A stretch of DNA of 64,000 nt from a virus (IMGVR_UViG_3300014494_000005:62001-126000); one strand, 5' to 3'. Shown: positions 19,014 through 27,864, counted from the first letter of the stretch. Translations and numbers: made by a program. Notes: a model not told the origin generated them from the sequence alone.

Positions 19014-19915
19014 TATATTATTCCCCCCAATATTTGATTGATATTATTAATTTCGTTATATTTTATTCTCAATAATTTAAAATTATTATTTTTTGTAAAT
19101 AAATTTTTAATTTCGTCATTTTTTTGTCGTAATTTAAATGCAATCTTACCACCAAAATAGTTAACCAATTTTAAATGTTGCAAACCATCATATTCAATTA
19201 ATAAATTTTGTTTAGGTAAATAAAAATCATAATATAGCAAACGTTTATTCTTACAACCATCAAATGTTTTTTCTCTAATATATTTAATATTTCGTTTATC
19301 TAAATATTTTTTTATGATTATTTCGCCCTTTGATTCGTTACATAATTTACATCCTTTACCACATAAATGAGCACCAGCCATTTGTTCAAAAATACCATGT
19401 TTATTACAAATAATTTTTATTTTATTGTTCCACCCATTATATTCAACTAATTTATAATTATATTTATTTTCGTGTATATTTTTTGCTCTATTTATAAATT
19501 CCAAATTATCTAATTTAAATATTTTACCATTTTCATTATATCCGCAATCAGGACAACCATTACCATTTAAATGATTTGTTGGCATTTGGTTAAAAACACC
19601 ATGTATTTTACAAACAATATTAACATTAGCGTGTGAACCGCAATACTTCACTAAATTATATTCATATTTATTACCATGAATAACTTTAGACTTTTCAATA
19701 AAATTAATCGTATTCATTTTTTTATTTTTCACACAATCAGGACAACCATTGCCATTTAAATGATTATTTGGTGTTTGTTCAAATTTACCATGCTTTGGAC
19801 AAATAATTATTATTTTATTTTGTGAACCATAATATTCAACTAAAGAATAATCATATTTATTTCCATGTATATTTATTGCTTTTTTTATAAACTCATTGGT
19901 TGTATATTTTTTCAT
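19013..19915 (-). CDS. Putative homing endonuclease: zinc-finger repeats plus VSR-like nuclease domain
   Basis: 300 aa with three copies of the IHGNKYDYSLVEY...ICPKHGKFEQTPNNHLNGNGCPDC-type module and a C-terminal PD-(D/E)XK core (YYDFYLPKQNLLIEYDGLQH). It has the same architecture as the protein at 3126-4244, with one module fewer. It lies between a glycosyltransferase and the gp6-like gene and overlaps the latter's start by one base. It is probably a free-standing mobile endonuclease that inserted into the baseplate operon. Confidence 0.72.
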   Translation of the reverse strand: MKKYTTNEFIKKAINIHGNKYDYSLVEYYGSQNKIIIICPKHGKFEQTPNNHLNGNGCPDCVKNKKMNTINFIEKSKVIHGNKYEYNLVKYCGSHANVNIVCKIHGVFNQMPTNHLNGNGCPDCGYNENGKIFKLDNLEFINRAKNIHENKYNYKLVEYNGWNNKIKIICNKHGIFEQMAGAHLCGKGCKLCNESKGEIIIKKYLDKRNIKYIREKTFDGCKNKRLLYYDFYLPKQNLLIEYDGLQHLKLVNYFGGKIAFKLRQKNDEIKNLFTKNNNFKLLRIKYNEINNINQILGGII

Positions 19916-19919
19916 ATTA

Positions 19920-20669
19920 TTAATTTAATTTTCCAAAATCAATTCCTTCAAATTCGTTTGGATTCATAATATTATTATCATCATAATAATTCATAATTGT
20001 TTTATTATATTCCATTGTTTGATATATATCAGTAAAAATTATTCCATTAGGTAATTCTTTTTTCATATTGATAAATTTAACCTCATCATTTTGATGAATA
20101 ACACAATTTTTATTATAAAAAAATTCTTCTGGTAATAATATTTCTAAGCAATGAAGATATTTTTTAATTCTTAATTTTATGTCTTTATCATCATAACCAT
20201 ATGAAAATAAATTTTCATTATAACCACCTAATTTAAAATAATTAAATCTACTTAATCCTATAAATCCTAAACATTCTAAATCACATAAACATATGTTATT
20301 AATGTCATTTGATAAAAATGTTTGATATATAAAATTTATAATATTTTTATTTAATATATTATCACAATCAAAATTAATTAATACCTCTCCTGTTGAATAT
20401 TTATGTGCAATATTTTTGGAATGAGATGAATTATAATATTTTTTATTATTTATTTTAATATACCTTAATAGTCCTAAATTTATATATTCTTGAAGATTAT
20501 TCGAAACAAAATTATCCATATCATCTTTAGAATCATAATTACATAATGATATTTCAAATTTATCACTATTAGAAGCATTAAATTCTTTAATTAATTCAAT
20601 ATTTTTAAATATAGTTAAATTTAAAAACTCTATTCTATTCATACATGTAGTACACAAAGATATTATCAT
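19920..20669 (-). CDS. GT-A glycosyltransferase (family 2/galactosyltransferase-like)
   Basis: 249 aa. The start MIISLCTTCMNRIEFLNLTI is typical of GT2 enzymes. SHSKNIAHKYSTGEVLINFD with FDCDN gives the donor/metal-binding DxD region. FKLGGYNENLFSYGYDDKDI matches the acceptor-side GGYDExxxGYGxEDxD motif of galactosyltransferase-like GT2/GT7 enzymes. It starts 2 bases before the gp25 stop in the same operon, so it is made with baseplate proteins. It probably adds a sugar to a virion or host-surface acceptor. Confidence 0.75.
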   Translation of the reverse strand: MIISLCTTCMNRIEFLNLTIFKNIELIKEFNASNSDKFEISLCNYDSKDDMDNFVSNNLQEYINLGLLRYIKINNKKYYNSSHSKNIAHKYSTGEVLINFDCDNILNKNIINFIYQTFLSNDINNICLCDLECLGFIGLSRFNYFKLGGYNENLFSYGYDDKDIKLRIKKYLHCLEILLPEEFFYNKNCVIHQNDEVKFINMKKELPNGIIFTDIYQTMEYNKTIMNYYDDNNIMNPNEFEGIDFGKLN

Positions 20670-20671
20670 AT

Positions 20672-21070
20672 TTAAAAATTTAAATCAATATTACCTTCTT
20701 CATTAAGTACACCTTCAGTATATACAAACTTAATATTAACATTTAATTGACTATCAGATATTGGTTGTCCATTATCATCAACAAGTTTATTAAATGTTAC
20801 AGAAGTTATTTTAATCTCTGGAATATATAATGAAACAGTATTTTTTATTTCCTCTTCTATTTGACTTGAAGTTAAATCATCATTTGGTTCAAATATATAT
20901 TTTAATAAATTTGTACCATAATCAGGTTCATAATATCTTTCATTTTTTTGTGTCAATAAAAGTAAAAGCAAGTTAGAACTATATGAATCTTTAGTTACTT
21001 GATTCATTAAAAGAAACGAATTAGTTGCTTGGTCATCTTGAAATGGATAGGTAATATTATAAGAATTCAT
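20672..21070 (-). CDS. Baseplate wedge protein gp25-like
   Basis: 132 aa, the same length as T4 gp25. The central segment ERYYEPDYGTNLLKYIFEPN with the following ISSQIEEEIKN-like helix matches the gp25/GPW family, which anchors the sheath to the baseplate and starts sheath polymerisation. It is the first gene after the promoter motif at 21086 and so begins the baseplate operon. Confidence 0.85.
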   Translation of the reverse strand: MNSYNITYPFQDDQATNSFLLMNQVTKDSYSSNLLLLLLTQKNERYYEPDYGTNLLKYIFEPNDDLTSSQIEEEIKNTVSLYIPEIKITSVTFNKLVDDNGQPISDSQLNVNIKFVYTEGVLNEEGNIDLNF

Positions 21071-21085
21071 TGTAATTATTTTTTA

Positions 21086-21094
21086 TATAAATAC
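21086..21094 (-). promoter_or_regulatory. Putative phage promoter element GTATTTATA
   Basis: Lies 15 bases upstream of the gp25-like gene and just downstream of a strong terminator, so it marks the start of the baseplate transcript. Confidence 0.6.
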
Positions 21095-21104
21095 TTAATA
21101 AATA

Positions 21105-21133
21105 AAAAATCCCGACAAACTTGCCGGGATTTA
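21105..21133 (-). terminator. Strong hairpin terminator
   Basis: AAATCCCG pairs with CGGGATTT around ACAAACTTGC, with an A/T-rich run on each side. It follows the 154-aa gene and precedes the baseplate operon promoter. Confidence 0.85.
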
Positions 21134-21151
21134 ATATTATTAATAATTTAT

Positions 21152-21616
21152 TTACATTTGCTTTGGTTTTCTACCTCGTTTACCTTTTGTTAATGCTTTT
21201 GCCTCATCCTCTTTTTGTTTTTTTACATCATAAAGGCTTTTAATTGATTCATGTAATGTAATAATTGGAGCATGTCCATATTTTTCTAATACACCAGTAT
21301 GTGTATTGAAATTAGGTTTCTCTAATGAAACTGTGTCTGTTTCATTGACACTTACACCTGCAAGACATTCAACAATTGCAATTTCTTGTAAGTCTGGGGG
21401 TAATTGGTCGAAAATTTCTTCGTTAAAAATGACCGCAAAATTAATACCATTTGTTAATACCTCTACAAGGTCATTTGTTTTAACGATTTTATAAAGTTCC
21501 TTTTGTTTATTGTTACAAAGAACTTCAAATTCAAGCCAATTTTTGATTGTTGTTTTACTTTTAATTTCACCGAAAAGATTAATCATTTCTTCTGATGCTT
21601 TTTCAATTTTTGCCAT
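21152..21616 (-). CDS. Phage metallopeptidase-like scaffold protein lacking HExxH
   Basis: 154 aa. The segment INFAVIFNEEIFDQLPPDLQ, then ECLAGVSVNETDTVSLEKPN, resembles a phage protein family related to putative metallopeptidases (FxVxxxxxxFDxLxxxxQ followed by a conserved helix), but the helix reads IVECLAGV and has no HExxH zinc site. The C-terminus KGKRGRKPKQM looks like an AT-hook DNA-binding tail. It may be a non-catalytic DNA-associated protein. It is last in its operon, followed by a strong terminator. Confidence 0.45.
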   Translation of the reverse strand: MAKIEKASEEMINLFGEIKSKTTIKNWLEFEVLCNNKQKELYKIVKTNDLVEVLTNGINFAVIFNEEIFDQLPPDLQEIAIVECLAGVSVNETDTVSLEKPNFNTHTGVLEKYGHAPIITLHESIKSLYDVKKQKEDEAKALTKGKRGRKPKQM

Positions 21617-21627
21617 AATAATTATTT

Positions 21628-22137
21628 TTAATTGTTAATAATAGAATTCTTATATTTCATATTTATTTGATTAATTTTTTCAAGTAAGTTTGTAAATATT
21701 GGATTCTTTGCTTCAAATTCTTTACCAAATTTTTCTTCAAGTTCTTTGGTAAAAGATAATAAATCTTGAATGCTTGCTTTCAACATATCTTCAATTTCGA
21801 TAAGTGTTTCAAGTTGTTTATCAGCCAAATTTGTTAATCCAGCAATTCGTTTATTTTCTTCATCACTTTCTTTCATTTCTTGCATTTTTTTTTCATATTC
21901 TGAATTAAGTATAAGTACTTCTTCTTCACTTACAGTTTTAATACCTGCTTTTTTTACACGGTCATTAATTGATTTTGATAAATCACTATCATCAATAGAT
22001 ATATTAGGTTTTGTCATTGTTGATAATTTTTCATCTGCTAATTTATCAATTTCAATTATTTTTTTTGCTGCTTCTGAATTAAACTCACCAGTATCAACTG
22101 CTTTTTTGAGTTTTTCTAAAAAACTTGAATCTGCCAT
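21628..22137 (-). CDS. Hypothetical coiled-coil protein
   Basis: 169 aa, predicted almost entirely helical and highly charged. A heptad-like region runs about residues 70-130 (EEVLILNSEYEKKMQEMKES and following). There are no Cys or signal sequences. It is packed between the AT-hook protein and the 303-aa protein with 11 and 20 base gaps, so it is part of the same transcript. No family recognised; structural or chaperone roles are possible. Confidence 0.6.
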   Translation of the reverse strand: MADSSFLEKLKKAVDTGEFNSEAAKKIIEIDKLADEKLSTMTKPNISIDDSDLSKSINDRVKKAGIKTVSEEEVLILNSEYEKKMQEMKESDEENKRIAGLTNLADKQLETLIEIEDMLKASIQDLLSFTKELEEKFGKEFEAKNPIFTNLLEKINQINMKYKNSIINN

Positions 22138-22157
22138 AATATTTCGTTTTAGTTTTA

Positions 22158-23069
22158 TTATAATTTTATTGTTTCCATTTCAATTCCTTCAAATTTCAGG
22201 ACTTCATATATGTCATTATGTATTAATCTTTTCACGAATTTAATAATTCTAAATGCTTTCAATTCGCCATATTCATCTCTCACATAAATTTCTTTAATAT
22301 CTTGAATTTCCTTAAATGCATTTGAATCATCATCTAATTCTAAAGTTTTAAACTTCAATGGTATGAAAAATTCTAATATCCTATATTCAAAACCGATTCT
22401 TTTTATGTGTAAATATTCTGTTAATTCCTCAATTTTATTTATAATATTTTCATTAATATGTGTTGCTTTAATTGGAAATTCAAAAGATTTGGATTTCTTG
22501 AACATATCTTGTACCTCATATTTAAAATCCGCATTTTCTTTTTGGGTTTTTTCTACAACATCCAATACTTTTGCAAAACCCACTTCAATTGGTTTATTAT
22601 TAAAAATGTACATTATTTTATAATTGTCATCTTTAGTACGCCTTTCTTCAAATTCTAAAGTCAAAACCTCACCCAATGTCTTACCAGCATGTTTATGCTT
22701 ATCATCGAAAAATCCATAATGTTCATATCTACGACCATATTGGTCTTTCATTCCATAACTCATGCCATGTTTATCTGCAGCAACAGCCATTTGATGTGGT
22801 GTTGATTTGCACATAAATTTATCTGCTTTCTTAAGAAGTTCATAATAATCTTTAACATAGCGTTCATCACGTTGACCAGCATAAAATTTTTCAAGCAAAG
22901 GATTTTTATGAAGTTTTCTTGTTGTTTTTTTATCTTTATCCTGAATATCAATAGCAGATGATTTTAATATGTCTTCTTCAGTCCTATATAATGCCAAAGA
23001 AACATATATAATAATTGTATGAATTTTTATATATGTCCAAAGAATTATTTTTTGAAATAAATGTTTCAT
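22158..23069 (-). CDS. Conserved-looking phage protein of unknown function
   Basis: 303 aa. The first 28 residues are hydrophobic (KIILWTYIKIHTIIIYVSLA) and could be a membrane anchor, or the true start may be further in. A well-conserved-looking region follows: FYAGQRDERYVKDYYELLKK, HQMAVAADKHGMSYGMKDQY and RRYEHYGFFDDKH. I believe similar proteins occur in other large contractile-tail phages, but I cannot name a function. Confidence 0.6.
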   Translation of the reverse strand: MKHLFQKIILWTYIKIHTIIIYVSLALYRTEEDILKSSAIDIQDKDKKTTRKLHKNPLLEKFYAGQRDERYVKDYYELLKKADKFMCKSTPHQMAVAADKHGMSYGMKDQYGRRYEHYGFFDDKHKHAGKTLGEVLTLEFEERRTKDDNYKIMYIFNNKPIEVGFAKVLDVVEKTQKENADFKYEVQDMFKKSKSFEFPIKATHINENIINKIEELTEYLHIKRIGFEYRILEFFIPLKFKTLELDDDSNAFKEIQDIKEIYVRDEYGELKAFRIIKFVKRLIHNDIYEVLKFEGIEMETIKL

Positions 23070-23082
23070 CTAAATTTATTAA

Positions 23083-23694
23083 TTAACTATTATTTGCTTC
23101 ATTAGTCATATTATTAATTTTTTGTTCAACATTTTCTTTTTTCAATTCATCCAAATCAATTACTAATTTATTATTAATAATTGATTCTTTTTTTAAATCA
23201 TTCAAAGTAGTGGAAATATTATTTAATTCATTATTTAATGATAATTCTTTTTTTGCCTTATTATAATACACATCATTATAATCGTCAACAAATTTTTTAA
23301 ATTCATTAAAAAGATTCTTATAATATTCACCTTTCCAATTTCCATCTCGTTTAATAATTCTTTTATTTAATAAAACAGCTTCTGCTAAATAGTTAACAAA
23401 CCTAGTTTCAACACCAGAAGGAAACCTAGTTTCAACACCAGAAGGAAAAAAAGTTTGTTGAACTTTATTTTTAATTTCATCGATTTCTGGATATTCTTTC
23501 TTGATATTATCAAATCTCACATCCTCATCGAATGTAGTATTTGATTTATTGTCAACATTTTCTACTTTACCAATATCATCAGATTTGTTATAAATGTTCT
23601 GATATTTTACTGCATTTAATAATTCTTCTATTAAGAAAGGAAGTATTTTGTTAATTTCTTTTCTTATTAATTTTTTAATTTTACTTTTTTTCAT
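23083..23694 (-). CDS. Hypothetical charged coiled-coil protein with tandem duplication
   Basis: 203 aa, rich in Lys, Asn and Glu, predicted helical at both ends. The middle contains a perfect tandem peptide, FPSGVETRFPSGVETR, encoded by a 24-base exact duplication. The rest is low complexity and no family is recognised. It lies between the GT4-like gene and the 303-aa gene with 11 and 13 base gaps. Confidence 0.55.
   Translation of the reverse strand: MKKSKIKKLIRKEINKILPFLIEELLNAVKYQNIYNKSDDIGKVENVDNKSNTTFDEDVRFDNIKKEYPEIDEIKNKVQQTFFPSGVETRFPSGVETRFVNYLAEAVLLNKRIIKRDGNWKGEYYKNLFNEFKKFVDDYNDVYYNKAKKELSLNNELNNISTTLNDLKKESIINNKLVIDLDELKKENVEQKINNMTNEANNS
23401..23448. repeat. Perfect 24-bp tandem duplication
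   Basis: Two identical copies of a 24-base unit (positions 23401-23424 and 23425-23448) keep the reading frame and duplicate eight residues, FPSGVETR. Confidence 0.95.
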
Positions 23695-23705
23695 GTTTTT
23701 GTTTT

Positions 23706-25094
23706 TTAAATTACTACTAATGTTTTAGCAACTACTGCCTTATAAAATTCTGCACGTTTCTGGGTTACATTTTTTAATGAATATTCAACCTTAAAGTCTT
23801 CATATAATTGTTCACCAAGTTTTTTTCTTAAATCTGCATCCAATATAAGTCTCTTTAAATACTTAACCCAATATTTTCTTGCATTTTTTGGTAATTCCAT
23901 CGGAATTAATACACAATTTTCCATGTGCTTACCATGTACATTATATGGTGGAATATCTGAACATACTATAGGAAGTTTTCTTGTCCAACATTCAACTTGT
24001 TTAAGATTCGACTTCATTTTATTAAATGGATTATTGGCAAGTGGAGCAATAACTATATCAGTTTCATCAAGTACTTGTGCATATGTATTTGCTTTTTGTG
24101 TCCAACGTCTACCAAAATTACCCTCATTTTCATATTTTACGTTTCTTTCAAAATTCATAAGCCATTGAAGATAATCTGGATTTTTAATCATATGATGATT
24201 ATCAGTTAAAATTTTTTCATAAATTAAATACACACTTTCAACTGATTTAATATCTCTTTGTTTTTGATTAAAAACATTATTTCTATATTTTTCTTTCAAA
24301 TCTATGGGTAATTTAGGGATTATATCAACATTACCTCTGGAATTATTAATTGCTTTTACTGTTTGAGGTGTCCATAAACCTCTTTTTTGTAATTCATCAC
24401 CAAATTCTTGATTGAAAGTAATATCTGTTGTATTACCTTCAGTATCCCAACCGGAAATAATTACTTTGAATTTATTTCTAGTATTTATGTCATTTGATAA
24501 TACATTCATAACTCCTTCAAGTTGCTCCATATCACCTAAATGCGAACTACCTGCCATATAAGTAATTCGAACCAAACCATCAGGGTCAGGTTTCCAATTA
24601 TTTTGAAATTGTTTCATCCAAATAGGGTCAACAGAATTATAAAATACTTCAACATTATCTTTACCAGTTATTGTACGAATTTCTGAAGCAAATAAATCAG
24701 TTGTTGTTGTAACATAATCAGCAATTTTAAGATTTTCAATGATTGGAATATGTAATTTTTTTTCTTGACTCATTATATAAAAAGGATGTTGCCTATGTAA
24801 TTTCCAATAGTCATCAATATCAACAATTAATATTGTCCCAGCTTTTCTTAGTTCATTCGCTAATTGAATCATTTTTTGTGTTTCGCCAAGAAATTGGCGG
24901 TGATAATGTATGATATGAAATGTTTTAAGATAATCAATGTATTTAGGGTCATTAAAATCAATTTGTGGGTTAATTTCAACATAAAAATCTTCTGAATGAT
25001 TTCTTTCAAGTTCCATTGCTGGTGTTAATGTTCTAAAATAATTTACTCCAGCACCATCAAGATTGTAAAATAAAACTCTGATTTTTCCGTCCAT
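23706..25094 (-). CDS. GT-B glycosyltransferase (family 4-like)
   Basis: 462 aa with a two-lobed GT-B layout. N-terminal lobe: RVLFYNLDGAGVNYFRTLTP and IVDIDDYWKLHRQHPFYI. C-terminal lobe: RITYMAGSSHLGDMEQLEGV, and the donor-binding region DIVIAPLANNPFNKMKSNLK with VECWTRKLPIVCSD. This resembles GT4-type enzymes carried by large myoviruses. A near-motif TACTAAATAC (plus strand) is about 34 bases upstream. It could modify phage DNA, virion proteins or host surface glycans. Confidence 0.75.
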   Translation of the reverse strand: MDGKIRVLFYNLDGAGVNYFRTLTPAMELERNHSEDFYVEINPQIDFNDPKYIDYLKTFHIIHYHRQFLGETQKMIQLANELRKAGTILIVDIDDYWKLHRQHPFYIMSQEKKLHIPIIENLKIADYVTTTTDLFASEIRTITGKDNVEVFYNSVDPIWMKQFQNNWKPDPDGLVRITYMAGSSHLGDMEQLEGVMNVLSNDINTRNKFKVIISGWDTEGNTTDITFNQEFGDELQKRGLWTPQTVKAINNSRGNVDIIPKLPIDLKEKYRNNVFNQKQRDIKSVESVYLIYEKILTDNHHMIKNPDYLQWLMNFERNVKYENEGNFGRRWTQKANTYAQVLDETDIVIAPLANNPFNKMKSNLKQVECWTRKLPIVCSDIPPYNVHGKHMENCVLIPMELPKNARKYWVKYLKRLILDADLRKKLGEQLYEDFKVEYSLKNVTQKRAEFYKAVVAKTLVVI

Positions 25095-25184
25095 GTTTAT
25101 AATTTATTATAAAATAATGTAATTTATTACTAAATACGTAAAAATAATACAAAGTCATCAAATATGAAAGGGTTTTTAAAAAAA

Positions 25185-25967
25185 TTAAATAAAATTTAAT
25201 GTGCTTTTTGGTTTAATTTTATTTTCTATTGTTGGACATAATCCACAACACAATTCTTCTTTTGTAGATAAAAATTTTTTTAATTCATCATTTGAACAAT
25301 TTGAACTTAATGGTTGATACATATCAAATTCTTTCCAATATTGTTTTATTTCAGGATATTTTATTTTTTGTAATTGATAATATGTTACAATTGGACATTT
25401 CCATAATTTGCCATCATATAATTGTTTGCAAGAAACATCCCAACATACACTATAACTTTTTTTGGGATTATTTTCATTATGAAATGGTCGTATTAAATTA
25501 TCAATTCCGTTATATCTTTTAGACCAAATTTTAGTATTATCTATCACATCATATTTTATATCATATTTATTAACCCATTGATTTACCAATTCTAAATTTT
25601 CGTTTAAATTATGACCATGTAATGATATTTTTAAAAATATATTATTATTTTTTAAATAAATGGGCAAATTTGGATATTTATGTAATAATAATCCGTTAGT
25701 TAATAATTTTATATTACTATTTTTAAAATAATTTCTTATTAATTCTAATATTTCGTATATTTGGGGATTTAAAAGTGGTTCACCACCAAGTAAATGTATA
25801 CTACAAGGTTGAATTTTTTTGTACCATAATAAAAAATCATTTTCAATTTCTTTTAATGTTAATATTTTATTATGTTTACTATTTGTAAGATGATTACAAC
25901 TTTCACAACTTAAATTACAAAGATGAGATATGTGATAATCAATATGAAAATTTGTTTCTATATCCAT
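25185..25967 (-). CDS. Radical SAM protein with extra C-terminal cysteine cluster
   Basis: 260 aa. The SAM/[4Fe-4S] motif CxxxCxxC is at C17-C21-C24 (CNLSCESC), followed by IHLLGGEPLLNPQIYEILEL, the GGEP SAM-binding motif. A second cysteine set at the C-terminus (CWDVSCKQLYDGKLWKC, then CCGLCPT) looks like a SPASM/Twitch-type auxiliary cluster, found in enzymes that modify peptides, proteins or sugars. The substrate is unknown. A terminator separates it from the gene upstream, and the GT4-like gene is the next one downstream, suggesting shared surface-modification work. Confidence 0.8.
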   Translation of the reverse strand: MDIETNFHIDYHISHLCNLSCESCNHLTNSKHNKILTLKEIENDFLLWYKKIQPCSIHLLGGEPLLNPQIYEILELIRNYFKNSNIKLLTNGLLLHKYPNLPIYLKNNNIFLKISLHGHNLNENLELVNQWVNKYDIKYDVIDNTKIWSKRYNGIDNLIRPFHNENNPKKSYSVCWDVSCKQLYDGKLWKCPIVTYYQLQKIKYPEIKQYWKEFDMYQPLSSNCSNDELKKFLSTKEELCCGLCPTIENKIKPKSTLNFI

Positions 25968-25987
25968 AATTTTATTACTAAAAACAT

Positions 25988-26011
25988 AAAAAAAGCCAAT
26001 AAAATATTGGC
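25988..26011 (-). terminator. Rho-independent terminator
   Basis: GCCAATA and TATTGGC form a perfect 7-bp stem with a 3-base loop, followed on the minus strand by TTTTTTT. It ends the transcript of the 123-aa gene. Confidence 0.85.
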
Positions 26012-26038
26012 ATTATATTATTTAAAAATAAATATATT

Positions 26039-26410
26039 TTATATATGTGGTATATCTATCTCAGTATCTGTTTCTTCTTCTTTTTTAACTGATTTTTTTT
26101 TACTTTTTTGAACCGATTTTTTTTCTTCATCATCAATAACTTCTTTAGTAACTGTTTTGGTTTTTATATTATTCATTGATATAGCAAGTTCTGTACCATC
26201 AATTTCATCTACAGTTATTAAATTTTTAACTCTTAATCTATGTGCTGACAATGGTAATGATGATACCGTTAAATAAACAACATCACCCGGTTTTATACTA
26301 ATAACTTTTTTAGTCATTTTATCTACATAATCAATATCAAGTATTGATTTGTATTTAAAATCACGCTTTGAAGCGAGATTTGTTATGTTTGTAATTTTAA
26401 ATGTACCCAT
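26039..26410 (-). CDS. Small hypothetical protein with charged tail
   Basis: 123 aa. The first 80 residues look like a small beta domain (GDVVYLTVSSLPLSAHRLRV). The last 40 are a Lys/Glu-rich disordered tail (KKSVQKSKKKSVKKEEETD). It lies just downstream of the ParB-like gene and ends at a strong terminator. No family recognised. Confidence 0.6.
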   Translation of the reverse strand: MGTFKITNITNLASKRDFKYKSILDIDYVDKMTKKVISIKPGDVVYLTVSSLPLSAHRLRVKNLITVDEIDGTELAISMNNIKTKTVTKEVIDDEEKKSVQKSKKKSVKKEEETDTEIDIPHI

Positions 26411-26418
26411 ATTTTTAA

Positions 26419-27261
26419 TTATTTTAATCCTTGTATTAATGTATCGTTATATTTAATTCCATCATAACCATTTTTCATTGCTTTTTCTGCAATTGCTTTA
26501 TTTTTTAGATTCATTGATGGCACATTATATTGCTCACTTAATTTCTCAAAATTTACATGTGGAAACCAATTTTTTGCTAATATATCAACTGGTTCTTGTC
26601 CATCTTTATAAATAACACCTAATGCTTGTATGTCCAATAAATTTTCAAAATCAATTTCATATTTATCATATCCATCAATTGGTTTTAACATAAAAAAGTT
26701 TCCAATAACTGAATTTTCTTTAATTGGTTCTTTTCTATATGCGACAATTGTTTTTTCATTTTTACTTGGTGTTTCTGCTTGTAATGCAAGATTATCTTCT
26801 TCCAGAGAATCTAAAAATTCTGTATTTGTATTACCCTTACCACTTTCAGCATTATTATAATAATTGATTGCACCTTGATTTTCTACTTCTTCCATATTAC
26901 GTGCTTGCTCATATTCGTAAATATCTTGAATCTTATTTAATACCCTTGCTGTATCTTTTTCATTTAAATCAATTTTAATTGCTTTAAGTAACTCATTGTC
27001 AATTAATGCTTTAGTATATCTGTGGTGTCCATCAATTATTTGATTATCAATGCTTAACCAAATTGGATTCATATCATTAATATTACATTTTTCCATTTCA
27101 TCTGAATATACGACAGGTTGTGATGTTTTAATATCATCGTCTTCACTTGGATTTAATGAAATTAATTCATAATTTATACCTTCTTCATCAAGTTTTTGAA
27201 GAACTATTTCAAACGGTGCACTAACTTGTGGTAGATGATATGGTCTTCCATTTTTAAGCAT
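26419..27261 (-). CDS. ParB-like domain protein with possible ADP-ribosyltransferase-like C-terminus
   Basis: 280 aa. Residues of about 70-95 carry the ParB/Srx-like signature IDGHHRYTKAL after a strand (IWLSIDNQI), used by ParB-fold proteins for nucleotide binding or hydrolysis. A low-complexity linker follows. The C-terminus, NKAIAEKAMKNGYDGIKYND, resembles the final strand-helix of ADP-ribosyltransferase-like domains in phage polyvalent proteins (weak evidence). The promoter motif is 20 bases upstream. Confidence 0.6.
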   Translation of the reverse strand: MLKNGRPYHLPQVSAPFEIVLQKLDEEGINYELISLNPSEDDDIKTSQPVVYSDEMEKCNINDMNPIWLSIDNQIIDGHHRYTKALIDNELLKAIKIDLNEKDTARVLNKIQDIYEYEQARNMEEVENQGAINYYNNAESGKGNTNTEFLDSLEEDNLALQAETPSKNEKTIVAYRKEPIKENSVIGNFFMLKPIDGYDKYEIDFENLLDIQALGVIYKDGQEPVDILAKNWFPHVNFEKLSEQYNVPSMNLKNKAIAEKAMKNGYDGIKYNDTLIQGLK

Positions 27262-27281
27262 AATGTGTTATTAAATTTTAT

Positions 27282-27290
27282 TATAAATAC
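27282..27290 (-). promoter_or_regulatory. Putative phage promoter element GTATTTATA
   Basis: Lies 20 bases upstream of the ATG of the ParB-like gene. Confidence 0.5.
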
Positions 27291-27297
27291 AGTTCTT

Positions 27298-27864
27298 TTA
27301 ATTTTTTAATATATTTTGAATTTCTTCACGAATAATATTTAATATTGTAAATTTGTTTTCTAATAAAGATATTTTACCTTCTTTAGCTAAATATATGTTA
27401 AATCTAATACCTTTTGGAATCTGTTTCTTTATTGCTTCATAAGATTGAATATCAGTATCACGGTCTTCATAAACATTTATTTCCTTTAATTCTGGAAATT
27501 GCTGAATATAACGTAATGTTTTTTTACCCTTATCTGGTTCAGCACGTTTCATATCTACTTTATCAACACTAATATGATTTGCATCAAGTATTGCTTGAAC
27601 TTGTGGACGTAGTTTTTCCATTCTTGATGTAAGAATTACCACATAAGTATTTGGTTTTGCTTGTTCTTCTTTTAATTGTTTTAATACACTTGGAAATGGT
27701 TTAATATTGAAAACATTTAAATCCAAACTCTCAGGTCTGCCCCACCAACCTTGATATGGATATGGTTTTCCTATTTTCTCAGACCACTGAACTTTACCTA
27801 TTTCTTTTTCAGGACTCATTATGAGTGTCGAGTCAAAATCAAATACACAAAGTCTTTTTATCAT
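27298..27864 (-). CDS. HAD phosphatase of the RNA-repair (Swiss Army Knife) type
   Basis: 188 aa. HAD motifs: CVFDFDSTLI (nucleophile D and acid/base D), ILTSRME (motif II) and VYEDRDTD (motif IV). The intervening GWWGRPESLD is typical of the HAD_SAK family linked to RNA repair, where phosphate ends are removed. The ATG at 27864 forms an ATGA overlap with the nuclease gene; the TTG at 27873 is rejected. Next to a 2H phosphoesterase and a CCA-adding enzyme, its most likely job is healing 3' ends of cleaved RNA (inference). Confidence 0.8.
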   Translation of the reverse strand: MIKRLCVFDFDSTLIMSPEKEIGKVQWSEKIGKPYPYQGWWGRPESLDLNVFNIKPFPSVLKQLKEEQAKPNTYVVILTSRMEKLRPQVQAILDANHISVDKVDMKRAEPDKGKKTLRYIQQFPELKEINVYEDRDTDIQSYEAIKKQIPKGIRFNIYLAKEGKISLLENKFTILNIIREEIQNILKN

